From positions 310,001 through 374,000 of the forward strand of contig MKTZ01000001.1 of NCBI GenBank assembly GCA_001898505.1: DNA of 64,000 nt, written 5' to 3'. The stretch comes from Sphingobacteriales bacterium 50-39 (lineage in GTDB: Bacteria; Bacteroidota; Bacteroidia; Chitinophagales; Chitinophagaceae). A program made the position numbers and the translations under genes. Under the pieces are notes generated by a model that ran no database searches, was not told the origin of the DNA, and saw nothing but the letters and a program-made list of their open reading frames with translations. This document shows positions 22,579 to 32,140 of this stretch, in pieces (position 1 is the stretch's first letter; every line of letters begins with the position of its first letter).

Positions 22579-23835
22579 TTATGCTTGCGCCATATCAGGG
22601 ATCGCCTCTACCTTATAATCACCGGCATCCAGCTTCTTCTTTGTTTCGCGGAAAGCTTGCAGCGTGAGCTCGATGTCCTCGTCGGTGTGGACGGAGGTGG
22701 GTACGAGGCGGTAGATGATATGTCCCTTGGGGATTACGGGATATACCACGATGGAACAGAAAATATTATAGTTCTCCCGCAGGTCCATGACCATGGCGGT
22801 GGCTTCGGGAACGTCGCCTTTCATATAGACGGGGGTAACGCAGGAATTGGTGCTACCGATGTCGAAACCGCTGTCCTTCAACCCTTTTTGTAATTTATTC
22901 ACTACGTTCCACAGTTTCTTGCGGAGTTCGGGCATGGTCTTGAGCATTTCCAGCCTCTTGAGGTTGCCGATGGTAATGGGCATGGGCAAGCTCTTGGCGA
23001 AGATCTGGCTGCGGGTGTTATAGCGAATGTAATCGATGATAGCCCTGTCGCCGGCCATGAAGGCGCCGATGGAGGCCATGGATTTTGCAAAGGTCGAGAA
23101 ATAGAGGTCGATCTGGTCCTGTACGCCCTGCTCTTCGCCGGCGCCGGCGCCGGTTTTTCCCAGGGTGCCGAAACCATGGGCATCGTCAACGAGGAAGCGG
23201 AATTCATATTTCTTTTTTAGATCGACGATCTCCTTTAGCTTGCCCTGATCGCCGGCCATGCCGAAGACGCCTTCGGAAATGACGAGGATACCCCCCTGAT
23301 TTTGTTTTTCGATGAGGGTGGTGGCGCGCTGAAGCTGTTTTTCGCAGTCCTCGATATCATTGTGTTTAAAAACAAAGCGATGTCCGGGGTGGAGGCGGAG
23401 TCCGTCGATGATGCAGGCGTGGCTTTCGGCGTCGTAGACGATGACGTCGTGGCGGCCGCAGATGGCGTCGATGGCGCTCATTATCCCCTGGTACCCATAA
23501 TTGAAGAGGGTGGCGTCTTCTTTCCCTTCAAACTCGGCCAGCTCTTTTTCCAATTGTTCGTGATAGTTGCTGTTGCCACTCATCATACGGGCACCCATAG
23601 GCGCGGCCATGCCAAACCGGGCGGCTGCTTCTGCGTCGACCTTGCGGATATCGGGATGATTGGCCAGGCCAAGGTAGTTATTCAGGCTCCAAACGATCTT
23701 TTCTTTTCCACGGAAGATCATTCTGCTACCAATCTCTCCTTCCAGCTTGGGGAATGCGAAATATCCATGTGCTCTCTGCCGATGTTGGCCAATGGGGCCA
23801 TTGTGCTTCACTAACTTATCGAAGATATCTGCCAT
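22579..23835 (-). CDS. spt: Serine palmitoyltransferase-type alpha-oxoamine synthase
   Basis: This 418-residue PLP enzyme condenses an amino acid with an acyl-CoA. In Bacteroidota the closest group is serine palmitoyltransferase, which makes 3-ketosphinganine for sphingolipids. Seen: SLNNYLGLANHP, PMGARMMSGNSNYHEQLE, the PLP-ring Asp/His motif LVDDAHGFGTLGKTG (217-220 DDAH), and the Schiff-base lysine K251 in FSTFAKSMASIGAF. The AKSMASIG form, where 2-amino-3-ketobutyrate ligase has a GKALGG form, favours the sphingolipid branch. Kbl or BioF are the alternatives. It is a single gene with its own promoter and terminator. Confidence 0.82.
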   Translation of the reverse strand: MADIFDKLVKHNGPIGQHRQRAHGYFAFPKLEGEIGSRMIFRGKEKIVWSLNNYLGLANHPDIRKVDAEAAARFGMAAPMGARMMSGNSNYHEQLEKELAEFEGKEDATLFNYGYQGIMSAIDAICGRHDVIVYDAESHACIIDGLRLHPGHRFVFKHNDIEDCEKQLQRATTLIEKQNQGGILVISEGVFGMAGDQGKLKEIVDLKKKYEFRFLVDDAHGFGTLGKTGAGAGEEQGVQDQIDLYFSTFAKSMASIGAFMAGDRAIIDYIRYNTRSQIFAKSLPMPITIGNLKRLEMLKTMPELRKKLWNVVNKLQKGLKDSGFDIGSTNSCVTPVYMKGDVPEATAMVMDLRENYNIFCSIVVYPVIPKGHIIYRLVPTSVHTDEDIELTLQAFRETKKKLDAGDYKVEAIPDMAQA

Positions 23836-23868
23836 ATTATGGATTTATTAAGTTTCTGCGCGCTGCCG

Positions 23869-23876
23869 CAAATTTA
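23869..23876 (-). promoter_or_regulatory. Candidate -7 promoter element of the serine palmitoyltransferase gene
   Basis: TAAATTTG on the minus strand matches TAnnTTTG and lies about 33 bases before the start codon. No clear -33 element at 19-20 bases was found. Confidence 0.45.
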
Positions 23877-23970
23877 AAGCATTTGGGCGTACGAAGAACT
23901 GCATTAGTGCAACTCCTGTAGAAGGGGGCCTCATTAACCAGCTTTTAATGCTGAAATCGGCTATATCCTA

Positions 23971-23978
23971 TACATTTG
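23971..23978 (+). promoter_or_regulatory. Candidate -7 promoter element of the PafA-like phosphatase gene
   Basis: TACATTTG matches TAnnTTTG and lies 33 bases before the ATG at 24012, a short leader of about 27 bases. This also argues against the in-frame start at 23976, which would fall within the promoter. Confidence 0.45.
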
Positions 23979-24011
23979 CGTGCCGACTGGAGCGGCATCA
24001 AAACTTATTAC

Positions 24012-25676
24012 ATGCATCGCAGAAATCTATTGTTATTTGCCCTTCTTTTTTCTTTTACTTATTCCTTTGCCCAGACCAGCATGACGCCTATGCAAAATCC
24101 CGGCCTGGCAAGACCCAAACTGGTAGTGGGTATTGTCGTGGATCAGATGCGGTGGGATTATCTGTACCGGTATTACAACAGATATGGCAAGGATGGTTTT
24201 CGCCGGCTGATGGGAGAAGGTTTTTCCTGTGACAATACATTGATCAATTACCTGCCTTCTTTTACGGCGGTGGGGCATACTTGTGTCTTTACGGGGTCGG
24301 TGCCTGCCTTGTCGGGGATCTCGGGCAATGAGTGGATCGAGCAGCTGTCGGGGAAGATGGTGTATTGTACGGATGACAGTACGGTAAGTACGGTGGGGGC
24401 GGACAATGCTTCGGGGAAGATGTCTCCTCGCAATCTGCTGGTGTCCACCGTAACGGACGAGCTGCGGATGGCAACGAACTTTCAATCGAAAGTAGTAGGG
24501 GTGTCCCTAAAGGACAGGGCCTCTATTCTGCCGGCCGGGCACGCGGCAAACGCTGCCTTTTGGCTGGATGATGCGACGGGGAATTTTGTGACGAGCACCT
24601 ATTACATGCAGCAGCTGCCGGCCTGGGTGGATGCGTACAACAAGACCCGTCCTATCGAGCAACTGATAAAAAATGGATGGACAACCCTGTATCCCATCGA
24701 CACGTACAAGAACAGCGACGAAGACGACCAGTCGTATGAGGGAAAATATTCCGGAGAGACGAGAAGTGTCTTTCCGCATGCGGTGGGGGAAAGCTATAAA
24801 AAGAGCAAGGGTGTATTCCGTTCCACGCCATTTGGCAATACCCTGACACTGGACTTCGCCCGTCAGGCTGTCGAGGGATATCGGCTGGGGAGCGGACCGG
24901 CGACGGACTTCCTCACCATAAACTGTGCATCAACGGACTACGTGGGGCATATGTTCGGGCCCAACTCCATCGAGGTGGAGGATACCTATCTGCGGCTGGA
25001 CCAGGACCTGGGAAAATTGTTCATATACCTGGACAGCAAGCTGGGTAAGGGGCAATACACCGTGTTCCTTACGGCGGATCATGGCGCGGCGCATGCGATA
25101 GGCTATATGCAGAAACATGAGATCCCGGCTGACTTTTGGGATAGCCGTCCGCTGGTGGATTCGTTGAACAGGATACTGGCGGCGAAGTATGGGGCGGAAA
25201 AGCTGATCCGCAGCGGGCTGAACTACCAGCTGAATTTCGATCTGGGCAAGATCGACGCCCTGAAGCTGGACCTGGGCGAGATCAAAAAAATATCTATAGC
25301 ATGGCTGGAGCGTCAACCGGGCATAAACTATGCGGTGGATGTGGCGAAGATTGGGGAAGCTCCTGTGCCTGAGCCATTGAAGTCAATGATTATCAATGGG
25401 TATAATTATAAGCGAAGCGGGGCCGTGCAGATAGTGTTGGCGGCTGGCTGGTTCGAAGGATATGGGAAGACGGGGACGACGCACGGGACCTGGAATCCTT
25501 ATGATACCCATATCCCCCTGTTGTTCATGGGTTGGGGGATAAAGGCGGGGCATACGAATGCGGATGTCCATATGACGGATATTGCGCCTACGGTGGCAGC
25601 TCTTTTGCATATTCAAATGCCAAATGGGGCGGTGGGGAAGCCTATCAGGGAAGTGATGGAAGCGGCCGGACGGTAA
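24012..25676 (+). CDS. pafA: PafA-like periplasmic alkaline phosphatase
   Basis: This 554-residue secreted phosphatase of the alkaline phosphatase superfamily resembles the calcium-independent PafA enzymes of Bacteroidota. The signal peptide is LLLFALLFSFTYSFAQ. Key motifs are the metal-binding VVDQMRWDYLYRYYNRYG (D44), the nucleophile T85 in LPSFTAVGHTCVFTGS, TDYVGHMFGPNS and TADHGAAHAIGYMQKHE. The C-terminus TDIAPTVAALLHIQMPNG carries the last conserved segment. It releases phosphate from a broad set of phosphomonoesters in the periplasm. It is a single gene, divergent from serine palmitoyltransferase, and followed by a hairpin region. Confidence 0.92.
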   Translation: MHRRNLLLFALLFSFTYSFAQTSMTPMQNPGLARPKLVVGIVVDQMRWDYLYRYYNRYGKDGFRRLMGEGFSCDNTLINYLPSFTAVGHTCVFTGSVPALSGISGNEWIEQLSGKMVYCTDDSTVSTVGADNASGKMSPRNLLVSTVTDELRMATNFQSKVVGVSLKDRASILPAGHAANAAFWLDDATGNFVTSTYYMQQLPAWVDAYNKTRPIEQLIKNGWTTLYPIDTYKNSDEDDQSYEGKYSGETRSVFPHAVGESYKKSKGVFRSTPFGNTLTLDFARQAVEGYRLGSGPATDFLTINCASTDYVGHMFGPNSIEVEDTYLRLDQDLGKLFIYLDSKLGKGQYTVFLTADHGAAHAIGYMQKHEIPADFWDSRPLVDSLNRILAAKYGAEKLIRSGLNYQLNFDLGKIDALKLDLGEIKKISIAWLERQPGINYAVDVAKIGEAPVPEPLKSMIINGYNYKRSGAVQIVLAAGWFEGYGKTGTTHGTWNPYDTHIPLLFMGWGIKAGHTNADVHMTDIAPTVAALLHIQMPNGAVGKPIREVMEAAGR

Positions 25677-25737
25677 GGGGTTGAGCCGGCCAGTCGATAA
25701 GTTGTTGGGAGATAGCTTGTTAGATATATACTGCTTG

Positions 25738-25780
25738 CGGCCCTTCGGGCCGTGGAAGTCCGGATTTTTTTTCGGACTTT
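25738..25780 (+). terminator. Probable terminator hairpins after the phosphatase gene
   Basis: A CGGCCC-TTC-GGGCCG hairpin (25738-25752) is followed directly by a second one, AAGTCCG with CGGACTT (25756-25779), whose loop holds eight T residues. Either hairpin could end transcription from the phosphatase gene 60 bases upstream. The second is symmetric enough to work in both directions. Confidence 0.6.
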
Positions 25781-25941
25781 TGCATTTGGGCCAGACGACG
25801 GGCGGAGACCCTGGCCGGCAGGCAGGAGGCGTTCGACGGAGCACCGGTCAAGTGGCTGGGGACGACGAGTTTTTCCGGATGTCGTAAGCGGGGATAAAAC
25901 CCTATGGTCCATATTTTGTTCTTAATCTAAAGTTGAACACT

Positions 25942-26268
25942 ATGATCACAGTATCACCAGAAGCAAAGGAGTATATCATCAACCTGATGGCCGAGCAGCA
26001 TGCTGCTCCTGAGACGTTTGTGCGGGTAGGCGTGAAGAGCGGTGGATGTTCCGGTCTGGAATACCAGATGGATTTCGACACGATTTCCAAGGAAGGGGAC
26101 CAGGTCTTCGAGGATAAGGGGGTAAGGGTGGTAGTGGATATGAAAAGCCTGTTATACCTGTACGGAACCGAGCTGGATTATTCGGGCGGACTCAATGGGA
26201 AGGGGTTGGTATTTAAAAACCCGAATGCGTCCAGAACCTGCAGCTGCGGCGAAAGCTTTTCCGTATAG
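25942..26268 (+). CDS. sufA: A-type iron-sulfur carrier (SufA/IscA family)
   Basis: This 108-residue A-type carrier accepts Fe-S clusters and delivers them to apo-proteins. The three conserved cysteines are C36 in [12 protein letters not shown] and C100/C102 in [16 protein letters not shown] 25942 is preferred to a TTG three codons earlier. It is the first gene of the suf cluster, 131 bases before sufB. That gap may hold its own promoter or a second one; no clear TAnnTTTG element was seen. Confidence 0.93.
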   Translation: MITVSPEAKEYIINLMAEQHAAPETFVRVGVKSGGCSGLEYQMDFDTISKEGDQVFEDKGVRVVVDMKSLLYLYGTELDYSGGLNGKGLVFKNPNASRTCSCGESFSV

Positions 26269-26399
26269 CGAAAGGGAAAAGCGCCTGTATTGAAGTATCT
26301 TGCAGCCTAATTGGGCGAATTGAGGTCTTAGATACCATAAAGCGAGGTCTGAGGCGCCGAAATAAAGGTCCCAGATATCATAATAGCGGAAAATATAAT

Positions 26400-27845
26400 A
26401 TGCCAAACGACAACGAAATAATTGACAATATAGCGAACAAGGAATACGAGTTCGGTTTCGTCACGGACATCGAGATGGATATCCTGCCTGCCGGCCTCAA
26501 TGAGAATACGATCCGCTATATCTCCGAGAAGAAGAAGGAGCCGGAGTGGTTGCTGAACTGGCGGCTGAAGGGGTTCCAGGCTTTTCAGAAGCAAAAGCTC
26601 CCGGAATGGCAGAATTTTCAGCTTCCTCCCATCGACTTCCAGAAGATATCTTACTATGCCGCGCCTCGTAATAAAAAGAAATACAACAGTCTGGACGAAG
26701 TAGATCCGGAGCTGCTCGCCACTTTCGAGAAGCTGGGCATTCCTTTGTCGGAGCAAAAGGCGCTGACGGGGGTTGCGGTGGATGCGGTATTCGACAGCAT
26801 CTCCATTGCCACGACCTATAAGGATAAGCTGAAGGAGTTGGGTATCATATTCTGCTCGTTTGGAGAGGCTGTTCAGGAGCATCCGGAGTTGGTACAGAAA
26901 TACGTGGGCTCGGTGGTGCCGCACTCTGATAATATCTTCGCGGCACTCAACGCGTCTGTTTTTTCGGATGGGTCCTTTGTTTACATTCCCAAGGGGGTAC
27001 GTTGTCCCATGGAATTGTCTACTTATTTCCGGATCAATACGGAGAATACGGGTCAGTTCGAGCGGACGCTGATCATTGCGGATGAAGGCAGCTATGTGAG
27101 CTACCTGGAAGGATGTACGGCGCCGATGCGGGATGAGAATCAGCTGCACGCGGCGGTAGTGGAGCTGGTGGCGCTGGAAAATGCGGAGATAAAATATTCC
27201 ACTGTACAGAACTGGTATCCTGGCGACAAGGACGGGAAGGGTGGTATCTACAACTTCGTTACCAAACGGGGTATCTGCAAGGGCGCGAATGCCAAGATAT
27301 CCTGGACGCAGGTGGAGACGGGTTCTGCCATCACCTGGAAATATCCCAGTGTGATCCTGCAGGGAGACAATTCCACGGGTGAGTTCTATTCTGTAGCGGT
27401 GACCCGTAACCGTCAGATCGCGGACACGGGTACGAAGATGTATCATATAGGACGCAATACCCGCAGCCGGATCATTTCCAAGGGTATCTCGGCCGGGCAT
27501 GGCAATAACAGCTATCGCGGATTGGTTCAGATAGGCCCCAAGGCGGATCAGGCCAGGAATTTTACGCAATGCGACTCCCTGCTGATAGGTGATCAATGCG
27601 GAGCGCATACTTTCCCCTACATCGAGTCGAAGAACAATACGGCTACGGTGGAGCATGAGGCTACCACCTCCAAGATAGGCGAGGATCAGATCTTCTATCT
27701 CAATCAACGGGGTATCGATTCGGAGAAGGCGGTGGCGCTGATCATCAATGGGTATGCGAAGGAAGTGTTGAACCAGCTGCCCATGGAGTTTGCGGTAGAG
27801 GCGCAGAAGCTGCTTTCTATTACGCTGGAAGGAAGTGTCGGATAA
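26400..27845 (+). CDS. sufB: Fe-S scaffold protein SufB
   Basis: This 481-residue core scaffold works with SufC and SufD to assemble clusters. It begins with the usual [19 protein letters not shown] and [12 protein letters not shown], and continues with the beta-helix domain. Conserved segments are [55 protein letters not shown] and [20 protein letters not shown], ending in the [20 protein letters not shown] motif. Length is normal. It is followed by sufC after 27 bases. Confidence 0.97.
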   Translation: MPNDNEIIDNIANKEYEFGFVTDIEMDILPAGLNENTIRYISEKKKEPEWLLNWRLKGFQAFQKQKLPEWQNFQLPPIDFQKISYYAAPRNKKKYNSLDEVDPELLATFEKLGIPLSEQKALTGVAVDAVFDSISIATTYKDKLKELGIIFCSFGEAVQEHPELVQKYVGSVVPHSDNIFAALNASVFSDGSFVYIPKGVRCPMELSTYFRINTENTGQFERTLIIADEGSYVSYLEGCTAPMRDENQLHAAVVELVALENAEIKYSTVQNWYPGDKDGKGGIYNFVTKRGICKGANAKISWTQVETGSAITWKYPSVILQGDNSTGEFYSVAVTRNRQIADTGTKMYHIGRNTRSRIISKGISAGHGNNSYRGLVQIGPKADQARNFTQCDSLLIGDQCGAHTFPYIESKNNTATVEHEATTSKIGEDQIFYLNQRGIDSEKAVALIINGYAKEVLNQLPMEFAVEAQKLLSITLEGSVG

Positions 27846-27872
27846 CAAAGACTATATACAACAAATAAGAAA

Positions 27873-28640
27873 ATGCTGACGATTAAAAATTTACATGCTG
27901 AAGTTGAGGAGAAGCAGATACTGAAGGGGATCAACCTGTCGGTGAATGCGGGAGAGGTCCATGCCATCATGGGGCCTAACGGATCCGGAAAGAGCTCGCT
28001 GGCTTCGGTGCTGGCGGGTCGGGAGAATTATCAGGTCACCCAGGGGGAGGTCTTCTTTTCAGGGTTGAACTTACTGGATATGAGTCCTGAGGTCCGTGCC
28101 AGAGAGGGTTTGTTCCTTGCTTTTCAATACCCGATAGAAATACCGGGTGTCAGCAATATCAATTTCTTAAAGACGGCCCTGGCTGAGATAAGGGCGCATA
28201 AGGGGCTGCCGCCCCTGGATGCCAAGGAGTTCCTGCGGCTGTCGAGGGAAAAACAAAAGCTGGTGGAGTTCGATGCACAGCTGGTGAACCGCAGCCTCAA
28301 TGAAGGTTTTTCCGGTGGAGAGAAAAAGAGAAATGAAATATTCCAGCTGGCCATGCTGGAGCCGAAGCTGTCTATTCTCGATGAGACGGACAGCGGACTG
28401 GATATCGACGCGCTGCGGATCGTCTCCAAGGGCGTGAACAAGCTGCGCAGCGAGAACAATGCCTTTATCATCATCACACACTACCAGCGACTGCTGGAAT
28501 ATATCGTTCCGGATTTTGTACACGTGCTTTATGACGGCAGGATTGTAAAATCGGGTACGAAAGAGCTGGCCCTGGAACTGGAAGAAAAGGGATATGACTG
28601 GCTCAAAGAAGAAGCCAGGGAAAAAGCTACTACTATTTAA
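27873..28640 (+). CDS. sufC: Fe-S assembly ATPase SufC
   Basis: This 255-residue cytosolic ABC-type ATPase drives the SufBC2D scaffold. Walker A is GPNGSGKSS (34-42), the Q-loop is LAFQYPIEIPGV, the signature is FSGGEKKRNEI (from 146), and Walker B is LSILDETDSGLDID (D170, E171). The TDSGLD form rather than PTxGLD is typical of SufC. The sufD start lies only a few bases after its stop. Confidence 0.97.
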   Translation: MLTIKNLHAEVEEKQILKGINLSVNAGEVHAIMGPNGSGKSSLASVLAGRENYQVTQGEVFFSGLNLLDMSPEVRAREGLFLAFQYPIEIPGVSNINFLKTALAEIRAHKGLPPLDAKEFLRLSREKQKLVEFDAQLVNRSLNEGFSGGEKKRNEIFQLAMLEPKLSILDETDSGLDIDALRIVSKGVNKLRSENNAFIIITHYQRLLEYIVPDFVHVLYDGRIVKSGTKELALELEEKGYDWLKEEAREKATTI

Positions 28641-28643
28641 TCA

Positions 28644-29993
28644 ATGATCATGACACCATCACCGTCTATACCCTTGTTCGAAGAGGTCGTGAACGGATTC
28701 AATAAATTATCGGTATCCGGCGGGACAAAGAAAGAGAGCAGCGACCTGCGTCGTACGCGGCAATCTGCCTTCGAGAAGTTCCGTTCATTGGGAGGTTTCC
28801 CTTCCATCCGGAATGAGGATTGGAGATATACCAACCTGGCGAGGTTCTTAAAGGATGAATTTACCATCGAAGGATGGGGGGGGCCGGAGACGCCTGCTCC
28901 GGATGCATCGCTGGTAGAAAAAGCCCATATCGCGGGGCTGGACTGTTACCAGATCGTATTAGTCAATGGTTCCTGGGATGGAACTGTCACGGGCGGCGAG
29001 CTGCCCAAAGGCATACAGCTGTTGAAAGTAGCGGATGCCCGTCAGGACCCGGCATTATCGGTGTACTTCGAAAAGCAAGCGGGTTGGAATGAGCATTTCG
29101 CCAACCTGAATGCGGCGTTGTTTACTGACGGGATCTTTGTAAGAGTGGAAGCAGGTGTTGTTATAGAGAAGCCACTCCATATCATTCATATTTATACTTC
29201 GGAGAACAACCTGCTGGTGCAGCCCCGGAATGTATGGGTGATCAATAAGAATGCGGAGCTGTCGGCCATCGAGTCGGTGGTTTCGGGAGGAAGTGAGGGG
29301 GGGATCATCTGGGTCAATAGTCTTTCGGATGTCCTTGTACATGCGGATGCGCGATTCCATCACACGATGCTCCAAACGGCCGGCACGGGTGTGCGGCTTG
29401 TGCAACAGACGAGTGTGCGGCAGCATCGCCAGAGCCTGTATAATAACTTCACTTTTACGCTTCCCGGTGCAGAACTGGTGCGGAATGATCTGCAGACCAG
29501 ACTCGAGGAAGATCATACGGAAACTCATTTGTACGGCCTGTATCTTACGACGGGGAACCAGCTGGTGGACAATCATACACTGGTGGACCATCAAAAGCCC
29601 CACTGTTTCAGCAATGAGCTGTATAAGGGGGTGTTGCTGGGGCAATCCACGGGGGTATTCAATGGAAAGGTGTATGTACACCAGGAAGCGCAAAAGACAA
29701 ATGCCTTTCAACAAAACAATAACCTGGTGATCAGTCCCAAGGCTACCATCGACAGCAAGCCGCAGCTGGAGATCTTTGCGGACGACGTAAAGTGCAGCCA
29801 TGGCTCTACCGTGGGCCAGTTCAGCGAGGAGGCCTTGTTCTATCTCCGGGCGCGCGGTATCGGGGAAGAGGCGGCAAAGGGTCTTCTTATCAATGCTTTC
29901 GCCTTCGACGTGACGGAGAAGATCCGTATCCCCGAGGTAGAGACACATGTCAATGAACTGATAAGCCTCCATATACCTACTAATCATGCATGA
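28644..29993 (+). CDS. sufD: Fe-S scaffold protein SufD
   Basis: This 447-449-residue SufB paralogue completes the SufBC2D complex. The N-terminal helical part includes NEDWRYTNLARFLKDEF, which is diagnostic. The beta-helix part has GVVIEKPLHIIHIYTSEN and TETHLYGLYLTTGNQLVDNH, and the C-terminal region has KCSHGSTVGQFSEEALFYLR. Two ATGs, at 28644 and 28650, are equally good. It overlaps sufS by 8 bases, indicating translational coupling. Confidence 0.95.
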   Translation: MIMTPSPSIPLFEEVVNGFNKLSVSGGTKKESSDLRRTRQSAFEKFRSLGGFPSIRNEDWRYTNLARFLKDEFTIEGWGGPETPAPDASLVEKAHIAGLDCYQIVLVNGSWDGTVTGGELPKGIQLLKVADARQDPALSVYFEKQAGWNEHFANLNAALFTDGIFVRVEAGVVIEKPLHIIHIYTSENNLLVQPRNVWVINKNAELSAIESVVSGGSEGGIIWVNSLSDVLVHADARFHHTMLQTAGTGVRLVQQTSVRQHRQSLYNNFTFTLPGAELVRNDLQTRLEEDHTETHLYGLYLTTGNQLVDNHTLVDHQKPHCFSNELYKGVLLGQSTGVFNGKVYVHQEAQKTNAFQQNNNLVISPKATIDSKPQLEIFADDVKCSHGSTVGQFSEEALFYLRARGIGEEAAKGLLINAFAFDVTEKIRIPEVETHVNELISLHIPTNHA

Positions 29994-31236
29994 TTCAGTA
30001 ACGATAAAGGATAGTAATGTGCTGGATGTCGAGAAGGTCCGGAAGGATTTTCCTATCCTGAGCACGCTGGTATTCGGCCATCCGCTGGTGTACCTGGATA
30101 ATGCGGCTACTACGCAGAAGCCGGAGGCAGTGCTGAATGCCATGGATGAATACTATCACACGATCAACAGCAATGTGCATCGGGGCGTGCATCATCTGAG
30201 CCAGCTGGCTACGGATGCCTATGAGCTGGCGCGTAAGAAGATCGCGGAGTACATTGGGGCAAGGCATGCGCATGAGATCATTTATACCCGTGGTACGACG
30301 GAGTCGATCAACATGGTAGCGGCTATTTTTGCCAAGCGCTATTTAAAAGCGGGTGACAGTGTGCTGGTGTCGGGTATGGAGCATCACTCCAATATCGTAC
30401 CCTGGCAGATGGCCTGTGAGGAAAGGGGCGCTACCGTGAAAGTGATACCCATCGATGGGAACGGAGAACTGGTGCTGGATGGATTGGATAAGCTGCTGTC
30501 GGAAGGGGTGAAGCTGGTGTCGGTGAATTATGTATCGAATGCCCTGGGGACGATCAATCCTGTGCGGGATATCATCCGGGCGGCGCACCGGCATGGCATT
30601 CCTGTGCTGCTGGATGCGGCCCAGGCGGTGCAGCATATGGAAGTGGATGTACAGGAGCTGGATGTAGACTTTCTCGCCTTCTCCAGCCACAAGATATATG
30701 GGCCTACGGGTTTTGGCGTGTTGTATGGGAAGGAAAAGTGGCTGAATGAGCTGCCTCCTTATCAAGGTGGCGGGGAGATGATCAAGACCGTGACCTTTGA
30801 GAAGACTACGTATAATGACCTGCCGTACAAGTTCGAGGCGGGGACGCCGGATATAGCGGGCGCTATTGGCCTGGGGGCGGCATTGGATTATATACAGACA
30901 TTGGGTTTGCCTGCCATCCGTCAGGCGGAACATAACCTGATGGCTTATGCGCTGGATGCCTTACACGAGATAGAGGGCTTGCGGATGATCGGCAGCTCTG
31001 TCAACCGGGCGGGAGTATTGTCGTTCTTAGTAGGGGACATACATCCTTTCGACCTGGGTGAGATACTGGATAAGCAGGGTATTGCGGTACGTACGGGACA
31101 TCACTGCGCACAGCCGATCATGGACCTGTATTGTATTCCCGGTACGGTGCGGGCGTCGCTGGCATTCTATAATACTCCGGCGGAGATCGACCGTTTGACG
31201 GCGGGGATACGGAAAGCGATGAAATTGCTGAAATGA
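29986..31236 (+). CDS. sufS: SufS-type cysteine desulfurase
   Basis: This 416-residue PLP enzyme takes sulfur from cysteine and passes it to SufE. Motifs are YLDNAATTQKPEAVL, TRGTTESINMVA, the PLP lysine K236 in FSSHKIYGPTGFGVLYG and the catalytic C374 in RTGHHCAQPIM, the short-loop form of group II (SufS) enzymes. It lies between sufD and sufE, with a four-base ATGA overlap to sufE. Confidence 0.97.
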   Translation: MHDSVTIKDSNVLDVEKVRKDFPILSTLVFGHPLVYLDNAATTQKPEAVLNAMDEYYHTINSNVHRGVHHLSQLATDAYELARKKIAEYIGARHAHEIIYTRGTTESINMVAAIFAKRYLKAGDSVLVSGMEHHSNIVPWQMACEERGATVKVIPIDGNGELVLDGLDKLLSEGVKLVSVNYVSNALGTINPVRDIIRAAHRHGIPVLLDAAQAVQHMEVDVQELDVDFLAFSSHKIYGPTGFGVLYGKEKWLNELPPYQGGGEMIKTVTFEKTTYNDLPYKFEAGTPDIAGAIGLGAALDYIQTLGLPAIRQAEHNLMAYALDALHEIEGLRMIGSSVNRAGVLSFLVGDIHPFDLGEILDKQGIAVRTGHHCAQPIMDLYCIPGTVRASLAFYNTPAEIDRLTAGIRKAMKLLK

Positions 31237-31661
31237 CTATTAAAGAACAACAGGACGAGATCATCGGGGATTTTGAATTCTTAGGGAACTGGGATGACAA
31301 ATATGAATACATTATCCAATTAGGCAAAGAGCTTGCCCCGATGGATCCGAAATATAAGATTGACGAGAACCTGATCAGGGGATGTCAGTCGAGGGTATGG
31401 ATGCATCCGGACTACAAGGATGGATCGATCACTTTCACCGCTGACAGCGATGCTGTCATTACGAAAGGGCTGGTTAGCCTGGTCATCAACGTGTTGTCGG
31501 GGCACACTCCCAAAGAGATCATAGATGCGGACCTTTATTTTATCGATGCCATCGGACTTAGCAGTCATCTTTCCCCCACACGCAGCAATGGTCTTTTGTC
31601 GATGGTGAAACAAATCAAGCTCTATGCTTTGGCATTCCAAGCAAAATCTCTGCAGTCATGA
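31233..31661 (+). CDS. sufE: SufE-type sulfur transfer protein
   Basis: This 142-residue protein accepts persulfide sulfur from SufS. The acceptor is C51 in ENLIRGCQSRVWMHP, the characteristic SufE motif, and IGLSSHLSPTRSNGLLSMVKQIK closes the domain as expected. It overlaps both neighbours by four bases (ATGA at each end), so translation of sufS-sufE-sufT is coupled. Confidence 0.95.
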   Translation: MTIKEQQDEIIGDFEFLGNWDDKYEYIIQLGKELAPMDPKYKIDENLIRGCQSRVWMHPDYKDGSITFTADSDAVITKGLVSLVINVLSGHTPKEIIDADLYFIDAIGLSSHLSPTRSNGLLSMVKQIKLYALAFQAKSLQS

Positions 31662-31972
31662 GTGAAACAACCACATTGCGGGATCTGATAGAAGGGGTCT
31701 TACGTACGGTGTACGATCCGGAGATACCTGTGAATATATATGATCTCGGTCTCGTATACGAAGTCAACGTCGGCGACCGGGGAGAGGTAAAGATCACTAT
31801 GACGCTGACGGCGCCTGCCTGTCCAGCTGCGGGAGAGATCATCCACGATGTGCAGCAAAAAGTAGAGGCCATCGAAGGGGTCATCGACTGTCATGTCCAA
31901 TTAACCTTCGACCCACCCTGGAACAAGGACATGATGAGTGAAGAGGCGAAGCTCGAGCTTGGGTTCCTTTAA
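31658..31972 (+). CDS. sufT: SufT/MIP18-family (DUF59) Fe-S assembly factor
   Basis: This 104-residue DUF59 protein is of the kind found at the end of suf operons, where it aids Fe-S maturation. The motif DPEIPVNIYDLGLVYEV and the cysteine segment LTAPACPAAGEII are typical, and the C-terminus VQLTFDPPWNKDMMSEEAK matches the family. It is the last gene of the suf operon; a 168-base AT-rich gap precedes fucP. Confidence 0.92.
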   Translation: MSETTTLRDLIEGVLRTVYDPEIPVNIYDLGLVYEVNVGDRGEVKITMTLTAPACPAAGEIIHDVQQKVEAIEGVIDCHVQLTFDPPWNKDMMSEEAKLELGFL

Positions 31973-32140
31973 ATGGTGCGGAAACGATTGCGTATTTTAT
32001 TCATGTAAATAGGGGTACATGGGCTATATTGTGTTAAAATAACTTAATAATCAGATAAAATATTTAGTTATTTCTCCGGGTGAATGCACTTTCTTTGAAC
32101 CTATTTTTATTATTAGCTAACGTTGCTTAATCGTCCGGAC

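Noticed and set aside
22579-23835. 2-amino-3-ketobutyrate CoA ligase (kbl) as the name for this gene
   Set aside because: The AKSMASIG lysine segment and the absence of a threonine dehydrogenase neighbour favour serine palmitoyltransferase, though kbl is not fully excluded.
25781-25941. Possible riboswitch or regulatory RNA upstream of sufA
   Set aside because: GGCCAG/CTGGCC pairing is present, but no known riboswitch core could be recognised and no terminator or conserved loop was seen.
26328-27848. Minus-strand open frame of about 500 codons opposite sufB
   Set aside because: It mirrors sufB almost exactly, is Arg/Leu/His-rich as expected of antisense frames, and shows no recognisable motif.
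29055-30143. Minus-strand open frame across sufD and sufS
   Set aside because: It is antisense to two well-conserved genes and shows no domain.
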